Shown here in pieces: positions 42,559 through 51,231 of a stretch of 64,000 bases of DNA. A program made the translations under genes and the position numbers. The notes beneath the pieces are model-generated. The model did no database searches, was not told where the DNA came from, and worked only from the letters and a program-made list of their open reading frames with translations. The DNA lies in NCBI GenBank assembly GCA_934621505.1, contig CAKTUU010000001.1, forward strand, positions 186,001 through 250,000, read 5' to 3'. The stretch comes from an uncultured Clostridia bacterium. GTDB lineage: Bacteria; Bacillota; Clostridia; Christensenellales; Aristaeellaceae. Positions within the stretch are counted from its first letter, which is position 1. Every line of letters begins with the position of its first letter.

Positions 42559-42587
42559 TTGCAGTTTCACCCAAAATATGGTATACT
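42559..42587 (+). promoter_or_regulatory. Promoter for the GT2/membrane-protein pair
   Basis: TTGCAG, 17 bp, TATACT, about 107 bp before the start codon at 42694. Confidence 0.65.
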
Positions 42588-42693
42588 CAATGGCACAACT
42601 CATCGAACCGGCGCACCCGCCGGGAAAAACGCCTTTTGCTGAAGCCGCAAAAACGGGATGGGCCAGGCAGGGCGCAGCATAACGGAGGTACCT

Positions 42694-43632
42694 ATGAAAA
42701 TTGCCGTTTTGATTCCCTGCTATAACGAATCCAAAACCATCGCCAAGGTGGTGGCCGATTACCGCGCCGCCCTGCCGGAGGCGGATATTTATGTGTATGA
42801 CAACAATTCCACCGACCACACCGACGACATCGCCCGGCAGGCCGGGGCCATTGTGCGCTACGAATACCGTCAGGGCAAGGGCAACGTCATCCGCACCATG
42901 TTTCGGGAGATTGACGCGGACTGCTACCTGATGATTGACGGCGATGATACCTACCCCGCCGAAAACGCCCGGGAAATGGTGGACCTGGTGCTGAACAAAA
43001 AGGTGGATATGGTGGTGGGCGACCGCCTGTCGGCCACCTATTTTACCGAGAACAAACGGCCCTTCCATAACCTGGGCAACCGGATGGTGCGTGGGCTGGT
43101 CAACACCCTGTTCAAGGGGGATATCCGGGATATTATGACCGGCTACCGGGCCTTCAGCTATCAGTTTGTCAAGTCCTTCCCCGTTTTGTCCAAGGGCTTT
43201 GAAATCGAGACGGAAATGACCATTCACGCGCTGGATAAAAACCTGAGCGTCAAGAGCATTCCCGTGGAATACCGGGACCGGCCGGACGGCAGCGTCAGCA
43301 AGCTGAACACCTATTCCGACGGGTTTAAGGTGCTGCGCACCATTCTGCGCCTGTTTAAGGAATACCGCCCGCTGGCCTTTTTTGGCATCATCGCGGCGCT
43401 GTTCGGGGTGGTGGGGCTGTGCCTGTTTATTCCCCCGCTGGCGGAATTTGTGCGGGAGCAGTATGTACACCGGGTGCCCACGCTGATTGTCAGCGGCGTG
43501 ATGCTGACCCTGGCCCTGCTGCTGCTGGTATGCGGGTTCATTTTGGACACCGTGGTGAAAAAGCACCGCCAGCTGTTTGAAATCAACCTGAACATGCTGC
43601 GCCTGATGCGCCAGAAGGAAGAAGCCGAATGA
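42694..43632 (+). CDS. Family 2 glycosyltransferase, DPM1/GtrB type
   Basis: 312 residues from ATG 42694 (GGAGG upstream). The start VLIPCYNESKTI, the VYDNNSTDHT loop and MIDGDDTYP (the DxD-type motif) are typical, as is KGFEIETEMTIHA. Two C-terminal helices at about 231-252 and 268-291 anchor it. It should load a sugar on a polyprenyl phosphate. The stop overlaps the start of the large membrane-protein gene (ATGA), as if donor synthesis and use were coupled. Confidence 0.9.
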   Translation: MKIAVLIPCYNESKTIAKVVADYRAALPEADIYVYDNNSTDHTDDIARQAGAIVRYEYRQGKGNVIRTMFREIDADCYLMIDGDDTYPAENAREMVDLVLNKKVDMVVGDRLSATYFTENKRPFHNLGNRMVRGLVNTLFKGDIRDIMTGYRAFSYQFVKSFPVLSKGFEIETEMTIHALDKNLSVKSIPVEYRDRPDGSVSKLNTYSDGFKVLRTILRLFKEYRPLAFFGIIAALFGVVGLCLFIPPLAEFVREQYVHRVPTLIVSGVMLTLALLLLVCGFILDTVVKKHRQLFEINLNMLRLMRQKEEAE

Positions 43633-45488
43633 AGAACCGCACCCTTTCGCCCCTGCGCCAAAAGTGCATGGGGTTTTTCTGCTTTTTGGCCGGGGTGGCT
43701 TCCGCCCTGTGCTTTGTGGTGGGGCAGGACGGGTATACCGGAATGAGCGCCCTGCCCGCCGCGTCCACCGACTATTTGTGGAGCGCCCTGGCCCTGTGCT
43801 TTGGGCTGATGTTTTGGGCCGTGTATGTGCGCCGGGGCCTGCGGCCTCATGGATTGAGCGTTGCCTTTGGGCTGCTTTTCGGATGGGTGAACGCCTTTGG
43901 ACAGGTGCTGTTTGCCTATGACAGCTGGACCATGAGCGGCCTGCGGCTGGCGCTGACAATCGGGAAGGGCCTGGGACAGAGCCTGCCCATGATCGCTTTT
44001 TTTACCTGGCTGCATCACTGGCTGAGCCGGGGCGCGGCCGCAAAGCCCGGCGCGCTGGAGGGCTGGCGGCCCAAACGGTTTGTCCGCCTGTGGGACTGGG
44101 CGGGGCGGCATCCCATCCTGAGCGTGATGATGCTGCTGGTTGTCTGCTGGTCCCCCTATCTGGTTGCGTTTTATCCCGGCACGGTCTGCTGGGATTTGGG
44201 CGAGATGATTGCCCAGTTTTTTGGCCAGCGGGAGATGGACACCTGGCACCCGGTTTTTCTGACCTGGATTTTCGGCGGCCTGGTATGGCTGGGCCGTCTG
44301 GCGGGCAGCGATAACCTGGGGGCGGCCCTGTTTACCCTGCTGCAAACTTTGGCCCTCAGCTACGCCCTGTCCCGGGCGCTGCGGGATTTGGCCCGCATGG
44401 GGCTGGCAAGGGGGTACCGGCTGATGGCGCTGGCCTTTTTTGCCCTGACCCCCATCTGGGGCGGGTACGCCCAGTTTATCAGCAAGGATACCCTGTATAC
44501 CGCCGTTCTGCTGCTGTTTGCCCTAAACGCCATGGAGCTTTTGTGGCGGCGGGACGCGCTGCGGCTGGCGTTGCCCTGGGAGCTGTTTCTTTGGGGCCTG
44601 CTGACCTGCCTGATTCGCTCCAACGGGCTGTATGTGGTGCTGCCCACAGCCCTTGTGCTGGTGCTTGCCGCCAAGCCCCGGCTGCCCATTGGGGCGGCGC
44701 TGGCCGGGGCGGTGGCCTGTGCGCTGCTGTTTTCCGGCGTGCTGGTGCCCGCTTTGGGCATTCGGGATGAAACCGCCAGCGGGCTGTATTCCGTCTGCTT
44801 CCAGCAGAGCGCCCGCATCCTGCGGGACCATGGCGATACGGTTACCCCGGAGGAATACGCCCAGATTGACGCGGTGCTGGACGCGGAGCATCTGGCGGAA
44901 AAATACGAGCCATGGATCAGCGACCCGGTAAAGTTCACCTTTCGCCAGTACGGCCAGGGGGCGCAGGCGGAAAAGCAGGCCCTGGCCGTCTACCGCAAAA
45001 CCTGGCTGAAAATGCTGAAGGAATACCCCCTGACCTGCGCCGAGGCTTTTTTTGCGGGCAATATCTCCTATTATACCTTCCAGCCCAAATTGGAGGGTGA
45101 TACCTACAACAACCAGGCGGGCAACCGGCTGGTGTTTGAAACCTACGATTTGGGGCAGGACGCCCGCCTGCTGCACACCCGGCAAAAGGAAGCGCTGGCC
45201 CCTGCGCGCACGGCGCTTGCCGCCTTTGCCAGAGGCTGGCGGCACATTCCCCTGCTGAGCCTGCTGTATGTGTGCGCCAGCTATACCTGGGCGCTGGCAG
45301 GCGGGGCGTTAAGCCTGCTGCGCCAAAAGCGGGCGCGGCTGCTGGCTGCGTTTGTACCGGCCCTGATGAGTCTGGGCGTATGTATGCTGGGTCCGGTAAA
45401 CGACTACTTTCGGTATTTTTTGCCCATTGTGGCCATGACCCCCGGTTTGCTGGGGCTGTGCTGCAGGGGAAGCGATTTTTCATCATAA
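43629..45488 (+). CDS. Large multi-pass membrane protein, GT-C/DUF6020-like (paralogue of 710-2458)
   Basis: 619 residues with about 12-13 hydrophobic helices. It shares ordered landmarks with the protein at 710-2458 (YPG loop, HP, K-D, RSNGLY, QQSAR, DPVK), though overall identity looks low. Both genes directly follow a GtrB-type glycosyltransferase, here with a 4-bp overlap. That repeated pairing supports the view that these are GT-C enzymes using the lipid-linked sugar. No functional residue is proven. Confidence 0.75.
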   Translation: MKNRTLSPLRQKCMGFFCFLAGVASALCFVVGQDGYTGMSALPAASTDYLWSALALCFGLMFWAVYVRRGLRPHGLSVAFGLLFGWVNAFGQVLFAYDSWTMSGLRLALTIGKGLGQSLPMIAFFTWLHHWLSRGAAAKPGALEGWRPKRFVRLWDWAGRHPILSVMMLLVVCWSPYLVAFYPGTVCWDLGEMIAQFFGQREMDTWHPVFLTWIFGGLVWLGRLAGSDNLGAALFTLLQTLALSYALSRALRDLARMGLARGYRLMALAFFALTPIWGGYAQFISKDTLYTAVLLLFALNAMELLWRRDALRLALPWELFLWGLLTCLIRSNGLYVVLPTALVLVLAAKPRLPIGAALAGAVACALLFSGVLVPALGIRDETASGLYSVCFQQSARILRDHGDTVTPEEYAQIDAVLDAEHLAEKYEPWISDPVKFTFRQYGQGAQAEKQALAVYRKTWLKMLKEYPLTCAEAFFAGNISYYTFQPKLEGDTYNNQAGNRLVFETYDLGQDARLLHTRQKEALAPARTALAAFARGWRHIPLLSLLYVCASYTWALAGGALSLLRQKRARLLAAFVPALMSLGVCMLGPVNDYFRYFLPIVAMTPGLLGLCCRGSDFSS

Positions 45489-45508
45489 CCCATTTTCCGG
45501 CATATACT
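45487..45508 (+). promoter_or_regulatory. Possible sigma-E/K-type sporulation promoter
   Basis: CATATACT resembles the CATACANT -10 box, with ATA 13 bp upstream. No consensus sigma-A -35 is present. It lies about 45 bp before the GTG of the YlmC-like gene. Weak evidence. Confidence 0.35.
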
Positions 45509-45549
45509 GAAAGCACTCCCCCGCAAAATGTTTTCAGGAGGTATGCGGC

Positions 45550-45819
45550 GTGACGCTCAGTGAACTGCGCACCAAGGAAGTCATAGATATTCGCGATGGA
45601 AAGCGCCTGGGGCGCGTCATGGATTTGGAGTTTTGCGCCGTGGACAGCCGGATTACCGCCCTGGTGGTCCCCGCGGAAACCAGCTTTCTGCAAAGTCTGC
45701 GGGGCGAAAAATGCGGCATGGTCATCCCCTGGCAAAACATTAACCGCATCGGCGACGATGTGATTCTGGTATCCACAGCCGGGCTTGGAGGCTGCTGCGG
45801 GGAACAGGATGGAAGGTAA
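45550..45819 (+). CDS. YlmC/YmxH-family PRC-barrel sporulation protein
   Basis: 89 residues with a GTG start: AGGAGG lies 8 bp upstream, and the nearby ATG is out of frame. The protein matches the YlmC/YmxH pattern: LSELRTKEVIDIRDGKRLG, VMDLEF near the middle, VVPAE and IPWQNINRIGDDVILV, a single PRC-barrel. Members are expressed in sporulating Bacillus and Clostridium cells, but the biochemical role is unknown. A terminator follows. Confidence 0.85.
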   Translation: MTLSELRTKEVIDIRDGKRLGRVMDLEFCAVDSRITALVVPAETSFLQSLRGEKCGMVIPWQNINRIGDDVILVSTAGLGGCCGEQDGR

Positions 45820-45828
45820 AGAGCAAAC

Positions 45829-45863
45829 GCACCCCGTCCGGCAGAAACGCCGGGCGGGGTGTG
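45829..45863. terminator. Hairpin between convergent genes
   Basis: GCACCCCGTCCGGC with GCCGGGCGGGGTGTG arms around AGAAAC. It is followed by TTGTTTA on the plus strand. It may serve both the YlmC-like and the Pro/Thr-rich gene. Confidence 0.7.
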
Positions 45864-45878
45864 TTGTTTATGGAACGG

Positions 45879-46502
45879 TTACAGTTTGGGGGGCGTCCAG
45901 TCGCCGCCACCCAGATCAATATCGCCGCCGTCCTCACCCAGGTCGATCTCACCGCCATCTCCGGGGCGCTCTGTAGGGGGCACCTCCGTTGGTTCCGTAA
46001 TAGGCGTATCGGTAGGAACCTCCGTGGGCGCGGCGGTGGGTTTAGGTGTGGCGGTGGGTTCCGGGGCGGCGGTCGGATCGGGCGCAGCGGTGGGTTCCGG
46101 GGCGGCGGTTTCTTCCGGCGCTGGGGGAACCGGCGCGTCTGCGCCCACATTGGGCAGGCGGCGCAGCAGGGTAAACTGGCCGTCCTCCATGGTGCCAATG
46201 GCCAGAATGCTGCAGGCCCGGGCCTTTTCCAGGAAAACCCGGTTGTAGCAGAACATGCGGGCGATGTCCTCCGGCACATCCGAGGGAATGATCAGGCTGT
46301 AGCCCGCGCTGGTGGTTTCCAGCATGGCGGTAAATTCCTGCACAGCGCCGTCCGCGTCATAGTAGCGCATCAGCACGCCGTCTTTGGTAAAATCGGACCC
46401 CTTGCACCGGGGGTAGGGGGAAGCGGCCTGGGCCAATGCCAGGCAGGAAGCGGCCAGAATGCAGACCAGTAGAAGAACCATCCCTTTTTGCCGTTTGTTC
46501 AT
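45879..46502 (-). CDS. Secreted protein with a Pro/Thr-rich tail, unknown function
   Basis: 207 residues from ATG 46502 (AAGGAT upstream). A signal peptide (KGMVLLLVCILAASCLALAQA) precedes a small domain of about 105 residues with two Cys. A low-complexity tail of repeated AAPEPT, EPTATP and similar units follows, then an acidic end (EIDLGEDGGDIDLGGG). It looks like an exported, wall-spanning protein, but no known domain was recognised. It has its own promoter with a consensus -10. Confidence 0.75.
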   Translation of the reverse strand: MNKRQKGMVLLLVCILAASCLALAQAASPYPRCKGSDFTKDGVLMRYYDADGAVQEFTAMLETTSAGYSLIIPSDVPEDIARMFCYNRVFLEKARACSILAIGTMEDGQFTLLRRLPNVGADAPVPPAPEETAAPEPTAAPDPTAAPEPTATPKPTAAPTEVPTDTPITEPTEVPPTERPGDGGEIDLGEDGGDIDLGGGDWTPPKL

Positions 46503-46561
46503 GACGAACCATCCTTGCAATAGCCTTTAATTTGAAAGAATGGCGTCTTTTGTTAAAAAAT

Positions 46562-46590
46562 ATTATACATACCAATCTTGTGAAAAGCAA
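46562..46590 (-). promoter_or_regulatory. Promoter of the Pro/Thr-rich protein gene
   Basis: Minus strand: TTGCTT, 17 bp, TATAAT, 60 bp before the start codon. Confidence 0.7.
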
Positions 46591-46630
46591 ACGCCTTTTT
46601 AAGTGTGAACGGCAAGAAGGGGCGCTTACA

Positions 46631-46659
46631 TTGACATTGCGCCCGTTCTGCTATATGAT
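46631..46659 (+). promoter_or_regulatory. Promoter of the wbpA-B-D-E-like operon
   Basis: TTGACA, 17 bp, TATGAT, about 50 bp before the start codon at 46711. Confidence 0.85.
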
Positions 46660-46710
46660 ACTAAATTGGAAATGTTATGTCCGCACCAGGCAGAATGGAG
46701 GCATACGGCA

Positions 46711-48018
46711 ATGTCTGATTTGAAGCAAAAAATTCTGGACCGTACGGTTACCCTGGGCGTGGTGGGCCTGGGCTATGTGGGCCTGCCCCTGGCGGTGGAA
46801 AAGGCCAAGGCGGGCTTTCACGTCATCGGCTTTGACGTGCAGAGCCAGAAGGTGGATATGGTCAACGCGGGCCATAATTATATTGGCGACGTAGTAAACG
46901 CCGATCTGGAAAAAATCGTGAAGGACGGCCATTTGCGCGCCACTACGGACTTTGCCTCCGTGGCCTCCTGCGACTGCGTGTGCATTGCGGTGCCCACGCC
47001 GCTGGACGCTCACCAGCAGCCGGATATCAGCTATGTGCGCTCCTCGGCGGAAAGCATCACCCCCTATATGCACAAGGATATGCTGGTGGTGCTGGAATCC
47101 ACCACCTATCCCGGCACCACGGAGGAGCTTTTGAAGCCCATTCTGGAAAAAAGCGGTCTGAAATGCGGCACGGATTTTTATCTGGCTTTTTCGCCGGAGC
47201 GGGTGGACCCGGGCAACCTGATTTACAAGACCAAAAACACCCCCAAGGTGGTGGGCGGCGTAACCCCCCAGTGTACCGATATTGCCGCCACGCTATATGA
47301 AAGCGTGCTGGAGGCCCCTGTGCAGCGGGTGTCCAGCCCCGCCGTGGCGGAGATGGAAAAGATTCTGGAAAACACCTACCGCAATGTAAATATCGGCCTG
47401 GTCAACGAACTGGCCATGCTGTGCAACCGCATGGGCATCAACATCTGGGAGGTTATTGACGCGGCCAAGAGCAAGCCCTATGGGTTTCAGGCCTTTTACC
47501 CAGGCCCCGGCCTGGGCGGCCACTGCATTCCGCTGGACCCGTATTACCTGAGCTGGAAGGCCCGGGAGTTCGGCTTCCATACCAGCATGATTGAAAGCAG
47601 CATGATGGTGAACGACCGTATGCCGGAATACTGCGCCAACCGGGCCATGAACGCCCTGAACGAGCGCAGAAAGGCCATGAACGGATCGAAGGTGCTGGTG
47701 CTGGGCGTCGCCTACAAGCAGGATATTGACGACTACCGGGAAAGCCCCGCCATTCGGGTAATCGATTGCCTGCGCAAGCTGGGGGCGCAGGTCAGCTATT
47801 ACGACCCCTATGTGCCCGTATACCGCTATCACGGCCAGAGCGAAAGCAGCCTGCCCGCCCTGACGGCGGACGCGCTGGAAAGCGCCGATCTGGTCATGGT
47901 CACCACCGCCCATACCACGGTGGATTATGATTTTGTGGCCCAACACGCGGATTTGGTCTTTGATACCAAAAACGCCATGAAGCATGTGCAGAACCGTCAA
48001 AACATCCGCGTGCTGTAA
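46711..48018 (+). CDS. wbpA: UDP-N-acetylglucosamine 6-dehydrogenase (WbpA-like)
   Basis: 435 residues from ATG 46711 (GGAGG upstream). UDP-sugar dehydrogenase fold: NAD loop GVVGLGYVGLPLA, the VPTPLD segment, STTYPGTTEELL, and the catalytic Cys in GLGGHCIPLDPYYLSWKA (about residue 272), then VLGVAYKQDIDDYRESPA. The next three genes complete the WbpB-D-E pathway, so oxidation of UDP-GlcNAc to UDP-GlcNAcA is the natural substrate. UDP-Glc or UDP-ManNAc remain alternatives by family alone. It is the first gene of a four-gene operon. Confidence 0.9.
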   Translation: MSDLKQKILDRTVTLGVVGLGYVGLPLAVEKAKAGFHVIGFDVQSQKVDMVNAGHNYIGDVVNADLEKIVKDGHLRATTDFASVASCDCVCIAVPTPLDAHQQPDISYVRSSAESITPYMHKDMLVVLESTTYPGTTEELLKPILEKSGLKCGTDFYLAFSPERVDPGNLIYKTKNTPKVVGGVTPQCTDIAATLYESVLEAPVQRVSSPAVAEMEKILENTYRNVNIGLVNELAMLCNRMGINIWEVIDAAKSKPYGFQAFYPGPGLGGHCIPLDPYYLSWKAREFGFHTSMIESSMMVNDRMPEYCANRAMNALNERRKAMNGSKVLVLGVAYKQDIDDYRESPAIRVIDCLRKLGAQVSYYDPYVPVYRYHGQSESSLPALTADALESADLVMVTTAHTTVDYDFVAQHADLVFDTKNAMKHVQNRQNIRVL

Positions 48019-48029
48019 GGAGTAACCGT

Positions 48030-49130
48030 ATGAGTGATCCAATCCGCTATGGGCTGATCGGCTGCGGCCGCATCGCGCCCAACCATATTGCCGCCGTTAT
48101 GAACAACGCCGGTGCGCTGGATTTGCGCGCCGTGTGCGACCCGGTTCCGGAACGGATGGAGGCGGTGCTCGCCCCCCTGCCGGAGCAGCGGCGGGCCCAG
48201 GTGCGCCGCTATACCGACTACCGGCAGATGCTGGAAAAGGAGCGGCCTGAACTGTGCGCCGTGGCTACGGGAAGCGGCCGGCACGCCGCCGTTGGTCTGG
48301 ACGTGCTGCGGGCAGGCAGTCATGTGATTATCGAAAAGCCGCTGGCCCTTTCCCTGGCGGACGCGCGCAGTCTGATCGCCGAGGCGGACAGGCGGGGCCT
48401 GAAGCTGTGCGCCTGCCACCAAAACCGGTTTAACAAATCCATTCAAAAAATCCGGGACGCGGTGGAACAGGGCCGCTTTGGCCGGATGCTGCACGGCGCG
48501 GCCCATATCCGCTGGAACCGGGGCCCCGGCTATTACCAGCAGGCTCCCTGGCGGGGCACCTGGGCCCAGGACGGCGGCGCGCTGATGAACCAGTGCATCC
48601 ATAATATTGATTTGCTGCGCTGGATGATGGGCGATGAAGTGACCGAGGTCATGGCCTATACCGACAATCTGGAGCATGATTACATTCAGGCGGAGGATTT
48701 GGGACTGGCGCTGGTGCGCTTTGCCGGCGGCGCTTACGGCCTAATTGAAGGCACCACCAACGTGTACCCCCACAATCTGGAAGAAACCCTGTACCTGTTC
48801 GGGCAGGACGGCACGGTGAAGGCGGGGGGCAAAAGCGTAAACAGCATTGAGGAATGGGAATTTCGGGACGGTCTGGACGACCCGGAGAAGGTCAAGCGGC
48901 AGTTTGGCGAAAACCCGCCCAATGTGTATGGCTACGGCCATACCCCCCTGTACGCGGACGTAATCGACGCCATCCGAAACGACAGGCCCCCATATGTGGA
49001 CGGCCGGGCCGGTATGCGGGCGCTGGAACTGGTGCTGGCCATTTACAAATCCGCCGCGGAGCATCGCCCGGTGAGGCTGCCCCTGCAGGACTGCGCCACC
49101 ACGGATTTTGAAGGGCGGTTTGGACGATGA
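48030..49130 (+). CDS. wbpB: UDP-GlcNAcA 3-dehydrogenase (WbpB/WlbA-like)
   Basis: 366 residues; AAGGAG upstream. Gfo/Idh/MocA fold with GLIGCGRIAPNHI, the catalytic Lys103 in IEKPLAL, and the motif HQNRFNKSIQKIRDA typical of WlbA/WbpB, where the sugar acid is bound. GPGYYQQAPWRGTWAQDGG is also diagnostic. The enzyme oxidises C3 of UDP-GlcNAcA, recycling NADH in the family. It starts 11 bp after wbpA and overlaps wbpD (ATGA). Position and motif agree on the role. Confidence 0.9.
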   Translation: MSDPIRYGLIGCGRIAPNHIAAVMNNAGALDLRAVCDPVPERMEAVLAPLPEQRRAQVRRYTDYRQMLEKERPELCAVATGSGRHAAVGLDVLRAGSHVIIEKPLALSLADARSLIAEADRRGLKLCACHQNRFNKSIQKIRDAVEQGRFGRMLHGAAHIRWNRGPGYYQQAPWRGTWAQDGGALMNQCIHNIDLLRWMMGDEVTEVMAYTDNLEHDYIQAEDLGLALVRFAGGAYGLIEGTTNVYPHNLEETLYLFGQDGTVKAGGKSVNSIEEWEFRDGLDDPEKVKRQFGENPPNVYGYGHTPLYADVIDAIRNDRPPYVDGRAGMRALELVLAIYKSAAEHRPVRLPLQDCATTDFEGRFGR

Positions 49131-49693
49131 GCGTGTTGATTCATCCCACCTCCGTGGTGGATGAGGGAGCCCAAATCGGGGACGGCACAAAGATCTGGCA
49201 CTTTTGCCATGTGGAGGGCACGGCCCGGATCGGGAAAAGCTGCTCCATTGGGCAAAACGCCTATATTGGCAGCCGCACGGTCATTGGCGATGGGTGCAAG
49301 CTGCAAAACAACGTAAGCGTTTACGAGGGGGTTACCCTGGGCAACGGCGTGTTTTGCGGTCCCAGCTGCGTGTTTACCAACGACCTGACCCCCCGGGCCC
49401 TGTACCCCAAGGGGCATGAGCATTTTGTGAAAACGCTGGTGGGGGACGGCGCGTCCATCGGCGCCAACGCCACCGTGGTATGCGGGCACCGCATTGGCCG
49501 CTGCGCCATGATTGGCGCGGGGGCTGTGGTAACCGGCGACGTGCCCGCCCACGCGCTGATGCTGGGCGTGCCCGCCCGGCGGCGGGGCTGGGTGTGTACC
49601 TGCGGGGCAAGGCTGAAGGAATCGCTGAGCTGTCCCCAGTGCGGACGGCGCTTTGCGCCGGAAGGGGACGGCCTGAGGGAGGCGGACGAATGA
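49127..49693 (+). CDS. wbpD: UDP-GlcNAc3NA 3-N-acetyltransferase (WbpD/WlbB-like) with C-terminal zinc ribbon
   Basis: 188 residues. Left-handed beta-helix of hexapeptide repeats (IGDGTKIW, IGKSCSIG, IGSRTVIGDGCKL). TNDLTPRALYP matches the WbpD/WlbB active-site loop. Residues after about 150 form a zinc ribbon (CTCGARL...CPQCGRRF), an addition to the usual family core. It should acetylate the new 3-amine. ATGA overlaps join it to both neighbours, so the whole set is tightly coupled. Confidence 0.9.
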   Translation: MSVLIHPTSVVDEGAQIGDGTKIWHFCHVEGTARIGKSCSIGQNAYIGSRTVIGDGCKLQNNVSVYEGVTLGNGVFCGPSCVFTNDLTPRALYPKGHEHFVKTLVGDGASIGANATVVCGHRIGRCAMIGAGAVVTGDVPAHALMLGVPARRRGWVCTCGARLKESLSCPQCGRRFAPEGDGLREADE

Positions 49694-50811
49694 TGCAGTT
49701 TCATGATCTGGGGGCCCAGTATCAGGCCCTCAGGGACGAAATAGACGCCGGAATTGCCGGCGTTATCAGCGACGGGCACTTTATTCTGGGGCCGCAGGTA
49801 ACCCGGCTGGAGCAGGAACTGGCCGCCGATGTGGGCCGGAAGTTTTGCGTATCCTGCGGCAACGGCACCGACGCGCTGGTGCTGTGCCTGATGATGTGGG
49901 GCGTAGGCCCGGGAGATGCGGTGTTTGCCCCGGACTTTACCTACTTTGCCTCGGCGGGCTGCGCCACCACGGTGGGGGCGCAGCTGTTTCCCGTGGATAT
50001 TGACCTGCGCACCTTCAACATCAGCCCGGAGGCGCTGGAAGCCGCCATTTGCCGGGTGGAAAAGCAGGGACAGTACCGTCCCCGGGTGATTGTGGCGGTG
50101 GACCTGTTCGGCCAGCCTGCGGATTTTGAGGCCATCAGCGCCATTGCCCAAAGGCATAACATGCTGGTGCTGGAGGACGGGGCGCAGGGCTATGGCGGCA
50201 GCAATGGAAAACGGCAGGCCTGCTCTTTTGGCGACGCGGCCATTACGTCCTTTTTCCCGGCCAAGCCGCTGGGCTGCTATGGCGACGGCGGGGCCATTTT
50301 TGTGGACAGCCCGGAGCAGGACGCGCTGCTGCGCTCCCTGCGGGCCAACGGACGCAGCCCCGTGGATAAATACGACAACCAGCGGGTGGGCATGAATTCC
50401 CGCCTGGACACATTGCAGGCGGCCATTCTGCTGCCCAAGCTGCACGCCTTGCGGCGCTATGAGCTGGCGGCCCTGAACCGGGCGGCGGACGCCTATACCC
50501 GGGCGTTGGCGGGCGTGGTGAAAACCCCGGCGGTAGCGCCGGGCATGACCTCCAGCTGGGCCCAGTACAGCGTGCTGTTTGCGGATGCGCACCGGCGGGA
50601 TCAGACTCAGGCCCGCTTAAAGGCGGCGGGGATTCCCAGCATGATTTATTATCCCCGGGGCATCCACCAGCAGACCGCCTACGCGGACCGGCATTTCCCG
50701 GACGAGTGGTACCCCAACACCCTGTCGGCCTGCCAGCGGGTGCTGGCCCTGCCCATGCATCCCTATCTGACGGATGCGGACATTGCCCGGGTTGTGGAAA
50801 ATCTGCGATAA
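49690..50811 (+). CDS. wbpE: UDP-GlcNAc3NA aminotransferase (WbpE/WlbC-like)
   Basis: 373 residues starting at ATG 49690. DegT/DnrJ/EryC1 fold with cofactor Lys192 in FFPAKPLGCYGDGG, VDLFGQPADFEAI and VLEDGAQGYGGS. HFILGPQVTRLE is the standard opening. It would use Glu to aminate UDP-3-keto-GlcNAcA. It is the last gene of the operon. A palindrome with a T-tract follows, then a composite repeat region. Confidence 0.92.
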   Translation: MMQFHDLGAQYQALRDEIDAGIAGVISDGHFILGPQVTRLEQELAADVGRKFCVSCGNGTDALVLCLMMWGVGPGDAVFAPDFTYFASAGCATTVGAQLFPVDIDLRTFNISPEALEAAICRVEKQGQYRPRVIVAVDLFGQPADFEAISAIAQRHNMLVLEDGAQGYGGSNGKRQACSFGDAAITSFFPAKPLGCYGDGGAIFVDSPEQDALLRSLRANGRSPVDKYDNQRVGMNSRLDTLQAAILLPKLHALRRYELAALNRAADAYTRALAGVVKTPAVAPGMTSSWAQYSVLFADAHRRDQTQARLKAAGIPSMIYYPRGIHQQTAYADRHFPDEWYPNTLSACQRVLALPMHPYLTDADIARVVENLR

Positions 50812-50848
50812 ATCGAAACCATGCTGCGGCTGATTTTCAGGCCGCCTC

Positions 50849-50876
50849 AAAGCTCGCCGTCCAGCGGGCTTTTTTG
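50849..50876 (+). terminator. Probable terminator of the wbp-like operon
   Basis: AGCTCGC/GCGGGCT stem followed by six T, 38 bp after the stop codon. Confidence 0.65.
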
Positions 50877-51015
50877 GTGAAGGGCCTGTTTTCGGCAGAG
50901 CCGAAAACGCTCCGCCCGACCGGGTGCTGCGCACAGAAAATGAAACGGTTCCATTTGTCAGCCGGGCGATATGATTCCAGTCATAGGGGCTTTGGCCCCC
51001 TCGACAAGATAAAAT

Positions 51016-51231
51016 CCCGCCGTGGCTCTTTCAAGCCGCGGCGGGGCGGGGTGTTGAAAAAAGTGGAGGTGCAGGAGGTACTACCTCCTGCCGGGGTTTT
51101 AGGAGGGAACCCCTAAGCCTTGTAGTGTAACACATTTCCCGTGAACTGGCGTAGTCATGTTCATGGACGAACGCTGTCATACCAGGGGTTTTCAGCAGCC
51201 TGTCCTGCCGCGGCTCTTTCAAGCCGCGGCG
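51016..51231 (+). repeat. F1 interspersed element, copy C, with flanking duplicated hairpins
   Basis: Hairpins at 51016-51046 and 51207-51231 share CGGCTCTTTCAAGCCG-type sequence (24 of 25). Between them is a segment with GTGTTGAAAAAAGTGG, an internal palindrome (GGAGGT/ACCTCC), CCCCTAAG, TTTCCCGTGAAC and ATGTTCATG. It ends GGGGTTTTCAGCAG. It lies between convergent genes. Confidence 0.8.
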
